The translations under genes and the position numbers were made by a program. The notes below the pieces were generated by a model. The model was given only the letters and a program-made list of their open reading frames with translations, was not told the DNA's origin and did not search any database. 64,000 bases of DNA. It comes from Mucilaginibacter glaciei (GTDB taxonomy: Bacteria > Bacteroidota > Bacteroidia > Sphingobacteriales > Sphingobacteriaceae). The stretch spans positions 62,001 through 126,000 of the forward strand of contig NZ_JACWMX010000004.1 of assembly GCF_014773245.1 (NCBI RefSeq), in the 5' to 3' direction. This document shows positions 26,658 to 35,512 of the stretch, in pieces (within the stretch, counting starts at the first letter, position 1; each line of letters begins with the position of its first letter).

Positions 26658-27938
26658 ATGTTAACGCAACTTAAACGGTCTCCTTTTTTCCTGTTTTTCC
26701 CCTTCTTCCTTTATTATGTATATTATATTGTAAAATTTAAGTGGCCAGTATTATATGGAGATGAGCCGCGTTACGTTGGGTTTGCCAACAACATGCTTCA
26801 CGGCTTTTTTTCACCACCACCGCCCGATATTAACTTATGGAGCGGTCCTGGATATTCAATCGCCCTGATACCGTTTGCCGTATTGAATTTACCTTATATT
26901 TACTATGCCTTGCTTAACGCCGTTTTTTATTATCTGGCTGTAGTATTTTTGTACAAGGCCCTCGTAAAAATCACCCAGCCAATGCTGGCAAAGCTTTCTG
27001 CTATCCTGCTGGCGTTATATCATAACGTGTACTACTTGTTGCCAGCTATCTATACAGAGATATTTACAATGTTTTTAGTATCCCTTTTTATTTATAGCCT
27101 CACTATTTATTATGCGTTGGGTAAAAAAAACTACCTTATTATAACCGGTATCGTCATAGGTTTCCTTGCTTTAACTAAGGTGATTTTTGGTTATGTTATC
27201 GTCATCGCCTTTTTTAGCTGTTTCCTTTTTTTTATATCAGGAAGGGGCAAAAAATTCAGGAAAGCAAGCTTAACTATTCTTTTAATTAGCATGCTGGTTA
27301 CTTTACCTTATTTATTGTATACCTATAAACTTGTCAAGAAGCCGTTTTATTGGGGTAACGCCGGCGGCATGAGCCTTTATTGGATGAGTGCGACAAGCGA
27401 GCTGGAGTATGGTGACTGGAAAGTCCCTAATCTCACTAATTCATTAAACCCTAACCCGTTTAAAACAACTGAAGGGGACTCTATGCTAAAAGCTAATCAT
27501 TCCGCGCAAATTACCCGGATATTGAGTTATCACGGGGTAACTCAAGATAGCCTGTTTAAACAAGCGGCTATCCGCAACATCAAAGCACATCCTAAAAAAT
27601 TTATCCGTAACTACTATTATAACGTTAGCCGGTTGCTGTTTGACTTCCCCTATTCATACAGCTATCAAATTACTCAAACTATCCAAAATATAATAATAGG
27701 CTCATTTATTCTATGGGCATCTGTCGCAGCAGGTATAGTTAGCATAATAAACCGGCGTAAAATAATCTATCCGGTAAAGTTTGCCTTGCTGATATTTGCA
27801 ATATACTTCTTGCTATCGGGTATGTTAAGTGCTTACGCAAGGATGTTTGATGTAGTAGTACCTATTCTGTTATTTTGGATGGCTTATACCTTTGGGCAAA
27901 TACCCGCAATAAACCTCAGATTTACCCAGCCGGACTAA
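26658..27938 (+). CDS. Polytopic membrane protein, GT-C glycosyltransferase-like
   Basis: The 426-residue protein has roughly ten hydrophobic segments. An acidic YGDEPRYVGFANNM in the first loop after helix 1 (about residues 34-47) is the position of the catalytic Asp/Glu in ArnT/PMT-type GT-C glycosyltransferases, followed by a Pro-rich loop with SGPGYSIALIPFAVLN. Such enzymes transfer sugars from polyprenyl-phosphate carriers at the outer face of the membrane. No other cell-surface sugar genes are adjacent. It lies on the opposite strand inside the rpsP-rimM-trmD-rplS cluster, converging on trmD with a gap of 12 bases. Confidence 0.65.
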   Translation: MLTQLKRSPFFLFFPFFLYYVYYIVKFKWPVLYGDEPRYVGFANNMLHGFFSPPPPDINLWSGPGYSIALIPFAVLNLPYIYYALLNAVFYYLAVVFLYKALVKITQPMLAKLSAILLALYHNVYYLLPAIYTEIFTMFLVSLFIYSLTIYYALGKKNYLIITGIVIGFLALTKVIFGYVIVIAFFSCFLFFISGRGKKFRKASLTILLISMLVTLPYLLYTYKLVKKPFYWGNAGGMSLYWMSATSELEYGDWKVPNLTNSLNPNPFKTTEGDSMLKANHSAQITRILSYHGVTQDSLFKQAAIRNIKAHPKKFIRNYYYNVSRLLFDFPYSYSYQITQTIQNIIIGSFILWASVAAGIVSIINRRKIIYPVKFALLIFAIYFLLSGMLSAYARMFDVVVPILLFWMAYTFGQIPAINLRFTQPD

Positions 27939-27950
27939 AAAGCCCAAGCA

Positions 27951-28625
27951 TTACTCCAGCAAGTCGGGCCGGCGTTGCTTGGTACGTTCCAGCGCTTGTT
28001 CAAAACGCCATTTTTCAACCTTGGGGGTGTCGCCGCTTAACAATATGTCAGGGACTTTGTGCCCGTTCCAATCTGCAGGCCGGGTATAAACCGGTGCATC
28101 CAGCATGTCATCCTGGAAAGAATCTGACAAGGCCGAAGTTTCGTCAGACAATACGCCCGGTATTAACCTAACCACGGCATCAACCAGCACCGCTGCGGGC
28201 AGTTCACCACCCGACAGCACATAATCCCCTATTGAGATCTCACGGGTCACGTAAATATCGCGGATGCGCTGGTCTATCCCCTTGTAATGCCCGCAAAGGA
28301 TAATAATATTACCTTTAATTGAAAGCTGGTTGGCTATCTTCTGGTTCAGCGTTTCGCCATCCGGCGACATAAAAATCACCTCGTCGTAAGTACGTTCGCC
28401 TTTTAGCTTTTCTATACAATCGGCAAAGGGTTGTATGGTCATCACCATGCCGCTGCCACCGCCATACGGGTAATCGTCGACGCTTTTTTGCTTGGCGGTT
28501 GAGTAATCGCGGAGGTTATGCACAACGATCTCGGCTACGCCCTTTTTTTGCGCCCGCTGTAAAATAGAGTGGGCAAATGGGCTTTCCAGCAAGCCGGGCA
28601 ATACAGAGATGATATCAAAACGCAT
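27951..28625 (-). CDS. trmD: tRNA (guanine-37-N1)-methyltransferase
   Basis: The 224-residue protein has TrmD motifs: [14 protein letters not shown] at the start, [25 protein letters not shown], and [16 protein letters not shown] in the deep trefoil knot that binds S-adenosylmethionine. It methylates G37 next to the anticodon to keep the reading frame. A -7 promoter box ends 5 bases before its ATG, so trmD can be transcribed apart from rimM as a leaderless mRNA. Confidence 0.97.
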   Translation of the reverse strand: MRFDIISVLPGLLESPFAHSILQRAQKKGVAEIVVHNLRDYSTAKQKSVDDYPYGGGSGMVMTIQPFADCIEKLKGERTYDEVIFMSPDGETLNQKIANQLSIKGNIIILCGHYKGIDQRIRDIYVTREISIGDYVLSGGELPAAVLVDAVVRLIPGVLSDETSALSDSFQDDMLDAPVYTRPADWNGHKVPDILLSGDTPKVEKWRFEQALERTKQRRPDLLE

Positions 28626-28629
28626 GGGG

Positions 28630-28637
28630 CAAAGATA
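28630..28637 (-). promoter_or_regulatory. -7 box TATCTTTG of trmD, leaderless
   Basis: Read on the minus strand TATCTTTG matches TAnnTTTG fully and is followed by CCCC and then the trmD ATG. No -33 TTG is seen at the usual distance. Confidence 0.55.
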
Positions 28638-28648
28638 ATTATAATGTG

Positions 28649-28672
28649 CAGATGTGCGGATTACAGATGTGC
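28649..28672. repeat. Short direct repeat CAGATGTGC x2
   Basis: CAGATGTGC occurs at 28649-28657 and 28664-28672 in the trmD-rimM gap. It lies just upstream of the trmD -7 box, where a -33 element would otherwise be expected. Confidence 0.5.
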
Positions 28673-28693
28673 AGACGGTGTAGCATGCCTTAC

Positions 28694-29221
28694 TTATTCC
28701 TCCAAGTAAACATCCAGCAAGCCATCGGGCAGGGCAACATATATTTCGCCACCTTCTACATCTATGCCTTTAATGATATCAACGTTGAGCGGAAACAACA
28801 CTTCTTTATTTTTGTAGATCACCGTAGCCAATAGTTGCTGGGGGTATTCGGCTACTTCGGTTATCTCGCCTAATTCGCCGTGGGTTTCATCCACAGCTAA
28901 AAATCCCTTTACATCTTTCAGCGTAAACTCGTCTTTATTGCGTTTTGGTTTGAGCTTGTTGGGCAGGTAAAGGTCTTTCTTAACCAGCATCGTTGCCTTC
29001 TCAATGGTATCTACATCCTCTAAAAACAAATAGGCCTGGCTTTTTTGCAGGTATTTGATGGATGTGATAAAATAAGGCACCAATTTGCCGCTCATATCTA
29101 TCAGCAGCGATGTAAACTTTATCTTTTCAATGCCGTCAAAATCTACATACAGCTGCATTTCGCCTTTGAGGCCTTTGGTCTTTAAAACACTCCCAATCCG
29201 GAAACAATCTTCGGTCTTCAT
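28694..29221 (-). CDS. rimM: Ribosome maturation factor RimM
   Basis: Counting from the ATG at 29219-29221 the protein has 175 residues, the normal RimM length. It has the N-terminal [20 protein letters not shown] and the PRC-barrel part with [21 protein letters not shown] and [23 protein letters not shown]. RimM helps assemble the 30S head around S19. A longer start at 29287 would run through a perfect terminator hairpin (29242-29278) and is rejected. The gene lies between rpsP and trmD. Confidence 0.95.
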   Translation of the reverse strand: MKTEDCFRIGSVLKTKGLKGEMQLYVDFDGIEKIKFTSLLIDMSGKLVPYFITSIKYLQKSQAYLFLEDVDTIEKATMLVKKDLYLPNKLKPKRNKDEFTLKDVKGFLAVDETHGELGEITEVAEYPQQLLATVIYKNKEVLFPLNVDIIKGIDVEGGEIYVALPDGLLDVYLEE

Positions 29222-29241
29222 TTTATTAAATGCTTTTAAAT

Positions 29242-29278
29242 AACAATGGCGAAAGACTTTGTGTCTTTCGCCATTGTT
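29242..29278. terminator. Perfect 16-bp hairpin between rpsP and rimM
   Basis: AACAATGGCGAAAGAC (29242-29257) and GTCTTTCGCCATTGTT (29263-29278) pair perfectly around 5 bases. It lies after the rpsP stop codon on the minus strand and just before rimM, so it may reduce read-through into rimM-trmD. Confidence 0.75.
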
Positions 29279-29280
29279 AA

Positions 29281-29318
29281 GAGTCAAGAGTCAAGATTGT
29301 AAGAATCAAGAGAGCGAC
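29281..29318. repeat. Copy of a dispersed intergenic element (TAAGAATCAAGA type)
   Basis: GAGTCAAGAGTCAAGATTGT followed by AAGAATCAAGAGAGCGAC contains a GTCAAGA duplication and GTAAGAATCAAGAG, which recurs at 59982-59995 and in related form at 39650-39680. It lies directly beside a strong hairpin, as at the other sites. Confidence 0.6.
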
Positions 29319-29361
29319 TATTGTCGTGCCTCATGGTTCTTGGTTCCCTGCCTCTATTAAA

Positions 29362-29892
29362 TTATTCTGCGTTTTCAGTTTCTGTAGCAGCGTCTTCAGC
29401 AGGTGCTTCAGTTTCTTCTACTTCTTCGGCAACCGGTGCATTTTTAGCAGCGATGGCAGCAGCTTTATCTTCTTTCTTTTTCGCTTCAGCAATTAAGGCT
29501 AATTTTTTAGCTTCATCCTTAGCAGCGTTAAGGTTTGATTTTTTACCGGTGATCTTACCGTCTTTCTGATCTAACCACTCAGCAAATTTAGTATCTGCCT
29601 GCTCTGTAGTTAAAGCGCCTTTTTTAACACCACCTTCTAAGTGTTTTTTATATAAAACACCTTTGTAAGATAATATTGCACGGCAAGTGTCTGTTGGCTG
29701 TGCGCCATTATTTACCCAATCAAGGGTTTTATCAAAATTGATGTCAATTGTAGCGGGATTGGTGTTAGGGTTGTATGAACCTATACGCTCAATAAAACGA
29801 CCGTCTCTTGGAGCACGGGCATCTGCTACTACGATGTAATAAAAAGGTTTACCTTTTTTACCGTGTCTTTGCAGTCTGATCTTAGTTGCCAT
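29362..29892 (-). CDS. rpsP: 30S ribosomal protein S16 with a long C-terminal extension
   Basis: The first 80 or so residues are a typical S16 ([34 protein letters not shown]). The remaining 90 or so residues are an Ala/Glu/Lys-rich tail, making 176 residues where E. coli S16 has 82. Such tails are usual in Bacteroidota S16. It is first in the rpsP-rimM-trmD group. Its predicted mRNA begins with a stem-loop (29919-29942). Confidence 0.96.
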   Translation of the reverse strand: MATKIRLQRHGKKGKPFYYIVVADARAPRDGRFIERIGSYNPNTNPATIDINFDKTLDWVNNGAQPTDTCRAILSYKGVLYKKHLEGGVKKGALTTEQADTKFAEWLDQKDGKITGKKSNLNAAKDEAKKLALIAEAKKKEDKAAAIAAKNAPVAEEVEETEAPAEDAATETENAE

Positions 29893-29918
29893 TTTTTATT
29901 TTTTATGTATTCAACATG

Positions 29919-29942
29919 TCCCCGGAGTTCTTTCTGCGGGGA
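29919..29942 (-). promoter_or_regulatory. Stem-loop at the predicted 5' end of the rpsP mRNA
   Basis: TCCCCG and CGGGGA (29919-29924 and 29937-29942) pair around a 12-base loop. The -7 box at 29945-29952 puts transcription start at about 29941, so the hairpin would be at the very 5' end of the leader. It could stabilise the mRNA or be a ribosomal-protein control site. Confidence 0.45.
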
Positions 29943-29944
29943 TG

Positions 29945-29952
29945 CAAAGGTA
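29945..29952 (-). promoter_or_regulatory. -7 box TACCTTTG of rpsP
   Basis: Read on the minus strand TACCTTTG is a full match to TAnnTTTG, about 52 bases before the rpsP ATG. No clear -33 TTG is present at the expected distance. Confidence 0.6.
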
Positions 29953-30184
29953 TAAATAATTATTTATAATATAAAAGGCTTATAATTAATTGTGTATCAG
30001 CCCCGGGCTTTGCAGGCAATTGCGTAGTATATGGCTTAAAAAAATAATTTCTTCATTTTTTGTAACAACAATAATAGGGCATAATCTTATATATACTATA
30101 TAGCCAAGGTCTCATAAAGCTATAAGTTATTGTGAGGAGCCCGCACCTTAAGGGCCCCGTTAAATTAACAAAAATCTTAAAAAA

Positions 30185-32074
30185 ATGTCTGCTCCAATTT
30201 TTGAATTTTGGTGGGTATTCCCCATCATTGCCGCACTAATTTTGTACAAATTTGTGCTTCGTGTGTTTTTCGGGATGATTATCGTGCCTGATGACCGTAT
30301 TGGCTTAGTTGTTAAAAAATTTACCCTTTACGGCGACAAGCGCCTTCCCGACGGCCGCATCATAGCCATAAGCGGCGAAGCCGGTATGCAGGCCAAACCA
30401 CTGGCTCCAGGTTTATACTGGCGCATGTGGCCGTGGCAGTACGCCGTAACAATGGAGGGCTTTACCGTTATCCCGCAAGATAAACTGGGCCTTGTAAAAG
30501 CTAAGGATGGTGCGCCTATGGATATTGGCCGAGTATTGGGAAAGCCGGTAAGCTGCGACAAGTTTCAGGATGCGCAGGCGTTCCTGGAAAATAATGGGCA
30601 AAAAGGCCCGCAGGCTGCGTTCTTAACACCAGGTAACTACCGTATCAACACGTTCTTGTTCGAGATTGTGATGGTGCCAATTACCAGTATTCATGAAAAC
30701 AAGGTAGGTATTGTAACCACCCTTGATGGCGAGCCTTTAGAAAAAGGTGACATTGCCGGTGGGTCTGTTGTTGGGCACCGTAACTATCAGGACCCGATGG
30801 CGTTTATTCAAAGTGGCGGCAAAAAGGGTTTGCAGGAAGATGTTATCCTGGCGGGCACTTATTACCTGAACCCCTGGTTTGCCATTGTTGAACAGGTAGA
30901 AATGATCCATATCCACATCGGTTATGTAGGAGTGGTCAACTCATTTGTGGGCCCCGAAGGCAAAGACACCAGCGGCCTGGGCTTTACACATGGTAACATT
31001 GTTAAAAAGTACGACAAAGGTGTATGGGATGAGCCGCTTGACCCCGGAAAACACCCTGTAAATATTTATACCCACACGGTAGAAATAGTACCAACCACCA
31101 ATATTGTATTGAACTGGGCTAACAGCCGTACAGAGTCTCATGAGTTAGATAAAAACCTATGTACTATTAGCGTACGTTCTTATGATGGTTTTACATTTAA
31201 TCTCGATGTATCGCAAATAATCCACATACCGCGCAACGAGGCACCAAAAGTGATCGCGCGGTTTGGGAATATGAAAAACCTTGTTTCGCAGGTGCTCGAG
31301 CCTACTATAGCCAACTACTTCCGTAATTCGGCGCAAAAAAGCGGCGTGATAGAGTTTTTAACCAATCGGAGTGACAGGCAGGAAGATGCCCGTGCACAAA
31401 TAAGTAAGGTATTGGCAGCCTATAACGTTGAAGGTGTAGATACCTTGATTGGTGACATAGTGCCGCCCGAAGCTTTGATGAAAACACTTACCGATCGTAA
31501 AATAGCCGAGCAGGAGCGCGTTACTTACGAAATACAGAAAGGCGCACAAATTGAGCGCAAGGAATTTGAAAGTGCCAAAGCCGGCGCGGATATGCAAACC
31601 GAAGTGGTAAAATCGATCCGCCAGGTAGAGATCAACACGCAGATGGCTGCTTCAAAGGTAGCATCTGCAAGGGGTGACGCTGAATCGCGAGTGATCAATG
31701 CCAAAGCGGATGCGGAGAATAAAACCATCATTGCAAAAGCGGATGCTGAAGCTAAAACCATTAACGCAAAGGCAGATGCCGCGGCTACCGAGGTTAACGG
31801 TAACGCCGATGCCGGTAAAATAAAGGCGGTAGGTTTGGCTGAAGCCGAAGTAACCAAACAAAAAACCGAAGCGATGGGTACCGAGCAATACGCTATTGTG
31901 CGTGTAGCCGAAGCCTTAGCCAGCAACGGCATCAAATTAGTACCCGAAATTTTGGTTAACGGCCAAAATGGCGGCGGCAACGGTATGATAGATGCCCTGA
32001 TTGGTAGCGAAATGCTGAAAAAACTGCAACGCGAAGGTGATGCTAAAAAGGCCGGGGCTGTGCCGGAGGTATAG
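30185..32074 (+). CDS. Flotillin-like SPFH/band 7 membrane protein
   Basis: The 629-residue protein has an N-terminal membrane segment (about 8-30), a long SPFH region, and a C-terminal Ala/Glu-rich coiled coil (about 460-590) with repeated AKADAE units (NAKADAENKTIIAKADAEAK). It ends in MIDALIGSEML. The order matches bacterial flotillins, which organise membrane microdomains. Duplicated stretches around residues 80-250 (GxPVSCDKFQDAQAFLENNG, then GSVVGHRNYQDPMAFIQSGG) look like an internal repeat. It is a single-gene unit on the plus strand, ending at a palindromic repeat and a strong terminator. Confidence 0.87.
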   Translation: MSAPIFEFWWVFPIIAALILYKFVLRVFFGMIIVPDDRIGLVVKKFTLYGDKRLPDGRIIAISGEAGMQAKPLAPGLYWRMWPWQYAVTMEGFTVIPQDKLGLVKAKDGAPMDIGRVLGKPVSCDKFQDAQAFLENNGQKGPQAAFLTPGNYRINTFLFEIVMVPITSIHENKVGIVTTLDGEPLEKGDIAGGSVVGHRNYQDPMAFIQSGGKKGLQEDVILAGTYYLNPWFAIVEQVEMIHIHIGYVGVVNSFVGPEGKDTSGLGFTHGNIVKKYDKGVWDEPLDPGKHPVNIYTHTVEIVPTTNIVLNWANSRTESHELDKNLCTISVRSYDGFTFNLDVSQIIHIPRNEAPKVIARFGNMKNLVSQVLEPTIANYFRNSAQKSGVIEFLTNRSDRQEDARAQISKVLAAYNVEGVDTLIGDIVPPEALMKTLTDRKIAEQERVTYEIQKGAQIERKEFESAKAGADMQTEVVKSIRQVEINTQMAASKVASARGDAESRVINAKADAENKTIIAKADAEAKTINAKADAAATEVNGNADAGKIKAVGLAEAEVTKQKTEAMGTEQYAIVRVAEALASNGIKLVPEILVNGQNGGGNGMIDALIGSEMLKKLQREGDAKKAGAVPEV

Positions 32075-32085
32075 TACATTGCTAA

Positions 32086-32173
32086 ATGTCATTGCGAGAA
32101 GCGACAGCGACGCGGCAATCTCAACATATCCGCATATCCTATGAGATTGCCGCGCTATCGCTCGCAATGACAT
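32086..32173. repeat. Palindromic intergenic element (TGTCATTGCGAG / CTCGCAATGACA)
   Basis: The arms TGTCATTGCGAG (32087-32098) and CTCGCAATGACA (32161-32172) are perfectly complementary, and inner GCAATCTCA (32115-32123) pairs with TGAGATTGC (32142-32150). The element is MITE-like or REP-like. Its outer arm resembles the inverted repeats around the GIY-YIG gene at 47921 and 48352 (TTGCGAG then GCAATC). Confidence 0.8.
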
Positions 32174-32177
32174 GTTT

Positions 32178-32216
32178 AACAAGAAGAGCCGCTGATTATC
32201 AGCGGCTCTTCTTGTT
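32178..32216. terminator. Strong bidirectional terminator between the flotillin-like gene and pfkA
   Basis: An 18-bp perfect stem (32178-32195 with 32199-32216, core GAAGAGCCGCTGA) closes a 3-base loop and is followed by a T-run. It serves the two convergent genes. Confidence 0.85.
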
Positions 32217-32232
32217 TTTGGGATATACTAAG

Positions 32233-33210
32233 TTATATAGCCAGTATCTCTACTATCTTTAAAAAGGCAGGGTTAATTTCTACGGTATGTTTGCAGGCAT
32301 GTTCAAACGGGGTGTAGGAGATCTCGTTATGGATAACGCCTACCATTTCGTTACGATGGCCATCTCGTAAGGCTTCAACTGCCGCAACACCCACTCTGCT
32401 TGCCAGTACCCTATCCATACATGACGGCCTGCCGCCGCGCTGTATATGGCCTAAAATAGATACCCTTGTATCATAATGCGGGAAGCGTTCCTTTACATGG
32501 CGGCCTATTTCAAACGCGCCGCCGGCATCTTCACCTTCGGCAACAATAACAATTTTTGATAATTTGTCTTTGCGGCTATGTTCCAGGCGCTCGCACAGGT
32601 TATTTAGATCTGTTTTGGTTTCGGGGATGATGATCGCTTCGGCACCCGATGCGATACCCGTACGCAGGGCAATTAAGCCAGAGTCGCGGCCCATTACCTC
32701 TATAATAAACACCCTGTCGTGCGATTCGGCCGTATCACGGATCTTATCCACCGCATCGATAACGGTATTAATAGCCGTATCATAACCGATAGTGAAATCG
32801 GTACCCGACAAGTCGTTATCAATAGTACCCGGTAAACCCACCACAGGGATGTCATACTCCTGGCCAAAAATACGGGCACCGGTAAAGGTCCCGTCGCCGC
32901 CAATGGCTACAAGGGCATCAACATTGTGTTTTTTTAGTTGCTCATAAGCCAGTTTACGCCCTTCGGGGGTTTTAAACTGCTCGCTGCGGGCAGTTTTTAA
33001 GATAGTACCACCGCGCTGAATAATGTTTGATACCGATTTACGGTCCATGGCAAAAAGCTCGCCATTGATCATCCCTTCGTATCCGCGGCGGATACCCGTT
33101 ACATCAAAACCGTAATAAGTTGCAGAACGTACCACAGAGCGGATGGCTGCATTCATGCCGGGGGCATCGCCACCAGATGTAAATACTCCTATATTTTTTA
33201 TTTGCGTCAT
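32233..33210 (-). CDS. pfkA: ATP-dependent 6-phosphofructokinase
   Basis: The 325-residue protein has the standard bacterial PfkA length and motifs: GVFTSGGDAPGMNAAIR, GGDGTFTGA, the active-site PGTIDNDLSGTDFTIGYDTA, EVMGRDSGLIAL and LGHIQRGGRPSCMDR. It phosphorylates fructose 6-phosphate in glycolysis. It is a single-gene unit. Confidence 0.97.
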   Translation of the reverse strand: MTQIKNIGVFTSGGDAPGMNAAIRSVVRSATYYGFDVTGIRRGYEGMINGELFAMDRKSVSNIIQRGGTILKTARSEQFKTPEGRKLAYEQLKKHNVDALVAIGGDGTFTGARIFGQEYDIPVVGLPGTIDNDLSGTDFTIGYDTAINTVIDAVDKIRDTAESHDRVFIIEVMGRDSGLIALRTGIASGAEAIIIPETKTDLNNLCERLEHSRKDKLSKIVIVAEGEDAGGAFEIGRHVKERFPHYDTRVSILGHIQRGGRPSCMDRVLASRVGVAAVEALRDGHRNEMVGVIHNEISYTPFEHACKHTVEINPAFLKIVEILAI

Positions 33211-33334
33211 TTTTGTAAAAGGCGCTAATCGCTTTGTAAGTGTAAACAGAAAGAACTTTACAAAAACAAGCAGTTTTAGCTACATCGTTTTCGTAAAGTT
33301 CTGCGAATTTACATTAATTTTTACAAGTGCCTGC

Positions 33335-35041
33335 CTATTTTTTGTAAGCAGCCAAACCGCTGTCTAAAAATTTGATGTAATTATCAATGCTGTAATTAGC
33401 CCCTTGTGCCGGCACTAACTGGTTGCCGTCGCTATCCAGCAGCACATAATTAGGCTGCGAATTTGAATTGAACCTGTCGGCCTCCAAATCGCTCCATTTA
33501 TCGCCAAGCGTGATCTTTTTCTTTCCGTCGAATTTAGAAACGTACTGATCCTTGATATCCAGCTTTGCCTTATCGTCAACAACCAATTGTAATAACACGT
33601 AGTCGTTTTTTATTTTATTGAACACCACCGGGTCCGACCATACATCGGCCTCCATTTTACGGCAGTTAACACAGTTAAAGCCTGTAAAATCAATCAGGAT
33701 AGGTTTTTTTAATTCCTTTGAAACCTGCAAAGCCTGTTCATAATCATACCACGCATCTAGGCCGCGGGTTTTGATCCGGGCGTAATTGGCTTCATATTTT
33801 TTCTCTTTAATACTGGTTACAACTGCAGGAGCACTTGCTGCAGGGGCCGCACCACCCGGTATGCTGGATAAGTTAAAATCCTGCGTTGCTTCTGGTGGTA
33901 AAAACGCGCTGATAGATTTTAAAGGCGCACCCCACAAACCGGGTACCATGTATATCACAAAAGCAAATGTGATGATGGCGAAGAAAACCCTCGGGATAGA
34001 CAAATATAGCACGTCGCTGTCATGCGAAAATTTGATCTTGCCGATAAGGTATAAGCCTAATAACAGCCCGATTGCGATCCAGAGCGACAGGAAGATCTCG
34101 CGGTCGAACCAGTTCCAGTGATAGGCCAGATCGACGTTGGATAAAAACTTAAGCGCAAAACCCAGTTCTAAAAAGCCTAAAACAACTTTTACGCTATTTA
34201 ACCAACCGCCAGATTTTGGCAGCGATTTTAACAACGACGGGAACAAAGCGAAGATGGTAAACGGTAACGCCAGCGCTAAAGAGAAACCAAACATACCCAT
34301 TGCGGGGCCAAGCCTGTCGCCTTTGGATGCTGCTTCCACCAATAGGGTTCCAATAATTGGGCCTGTACAAGAGAATGACACCACCACAAGGGTTGATGCC
34401 ATGAAAAAGATCCCGGCAACACCACCTTTGTCAGCATTCTCATCCAGCTTGTTCGCTAACGAACTCGGCAGCGTCAACTCAAATGCCCCAAGGAACGAAA
34501 CACCAAAAACCACCAGCAACAAGAAGAAAAAGATATTAAAGATACCATTCGTAGCCAGTTCATTTAACGCACTCGATCCAAATATGATCGAGATCAACAA
34601 CCCCAGCCCTACATAAATTAAAATAATAGAAAAACCATATAATAACGACTGGCCTATTGCCTTACTCCTGGAACCACTTTTTTTAGTGAAAAAGCTAACG
34701 GTTAAGGGCAATAATGGATAGATACAAGGCAGTAATATAGCCGTAAAGCCCCCTAACAATCCCTCAATAAATATTTGCCACAACGATTTTGGCATTTCCT
34801 TTACCGCTGCAAATGCTTTGGCAGGTTTTGCTTTGGCAGAATCGGCCGTTGTTTTTTTACGGGCGGCAATGCTATCGGCCGCCGTAGGGATATCGGTAAA
34901 CTGCACATCGCCGGTTGATACCGTATCTGCTGGTTTTTGAAAAGCCTTTGCTTGGTTTGGGCTTAAAACCACAAAGGCAAGCAACAAGGTAAGTAATAAA
35001 AATCCGCTACGGAATATATTGCGACTGGTAGGTTGTGTCAT
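33335..35041 (-). CDS. DsbD-like thiol:disulfide interchange membrane protein
   Basis: The 568-residue protein has an N-terminal signal and a linker of about 90 residues. A membrane domain of about eight helices follows, in which the conserved Cys pair lies in LPCIYPLLPLTV and FSCTGPIIG. The C-terminal thioredoxin domain has GFNCVNCRKME. DsbD passes electrons from cytosolic thioredoxin to periplasmic proteins. The N-terminal periplasmic domain of E. coli DsbD is not fused here but encoded by the next gene upstream (35058-35510). Confidence 0.93.
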   Translation of the reverse strand: MTQPTSRNIFRSGFLLLTLLLAFVVLSPNQAKAFQKPADTVSTGDVQFTDIPTAADSIAARKKTTADSAKAKPAKAFAAVKEMPKSLWQIFIEGLLGGFTAILLPCIYPLLPLTVSFFTKKSGSRSKAIGQSLLYGFSIILIYVGLGLLISIIFGSSALNELATNGIFNIFFFLLLVVFGVSFLGAFELTLPSSLANKLDENADKGGVAGIFFMASTLVVVSFSCTGPIIGTLLVEAASKGDRLGPAMGMFGFSLALALPFTIFALFPSLLKSLPKSGGWLNSVKVVLGFLELGFALKFLSNVDLAYHWNWFDREIFLSLWIAIGLLLGLYLIGKIKFSHDSDVLYLSIPRVFFAIITFAFVIYMVPGLWGAPLKSISAFLPPEATQDFNLSSIPGGAAPAASAPAVVTSIKEKKYEANYARIKTRGLDAWYDYEQALQVSKELKKPILIDFTGFNCVNCRKMEADVWSDPVVFNKIKNDYVLLQLVVDDKAKLDIKDQYVSKFDGKKKITLGDKWSDLEADRFNSNSQPNYVLLDSDGNQLVPAQGANYSIDNYIKFLDSGLAAYKK

Positions 35042-35057
35042 TATCGTTTCCTTGCAA

Positions 35058-35510
35058 TTATTTACCTAAGGGGATATTAAACGCAACCTCTTCTGGCGGC
35101 AGGCATTTTTGATCGTTACAGGTCATAAACTCCAGTTTACCTGTAACCGCCGAGGCTTTAGCCGATTTTAACTTAATTTTTTGTTGAAACACCACGCTGC
35201 TTTCAAAGTAGCCCACGTTCATGCCAAAAACCTTTTCGAATTTACTGATCGGCTTTGGCTCGGTAGCCTTACCTACCGGCGTATAATCTTTTGATGATGC
35301 GAACGTAAACGATGTTTTCACAGGCCCGCCATCCTTTACATTTTGCGAGTAAATGTGCCAGCCCGGCTGTATAGTTGCCTTTAAAAATACAATGGCCTCG
35401 GTGCTGCTTAACTTTTTGGCCGCGTATGACCATCTAACCGGTGCCTCGATCTGGGCAAATGCCGCAGTGCTTAACACCAATACAGCCAATAATACCAATA
35501 TCCGTTTCAT
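35058..35510 (-). CDS. Stand-alone DsbD alpha-type periplasmic domain
   Basis: The 150-residue protein has a signal peptide ending in TAAFAQ and an immunoglobulin-like domain matching the N-terminal domain of DsbD: PGWHIYSQNVKDGGPVKTSF and a final CNDQKCLPPEEVAF containing the redox Cys pair. It is expected to receive electrons from the DsbD-like protein encoded 16 bases downstream and reduce periplasmic targets. The split of DsbD into two adjacent genes is common in Bacteroidota. Confidence 0.87.
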   Translation of the reverse strand: MKRILVLLAVLVLSTAAFAQIEAPVRWSYAAKKLSSTEAIVFLKATIQPGWHIYSQNVKDGGPVKTSFTFASSKDYTPVGKATEPKPISKFEKVFGMNVGYFESSVVFQQKIKLKSAKASAVTGKLEFMTCNDQKCLPPEEVAFNIPLGK

Positions 35511-35512
35511 AA

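Noticed and set aside
29222-29287. Longer start for rimM at 29287
   Set aside because: The extension runs through a perfect terminator hairpin and is not part of the RimM family.
31525-32079. 184-codon minus-strand frame opposite the flotillin-like gene
   Set aside because: It mirrors the Ala-rich coiled coil, whose codons read as open frames on the other strand; no domain is recognisable.
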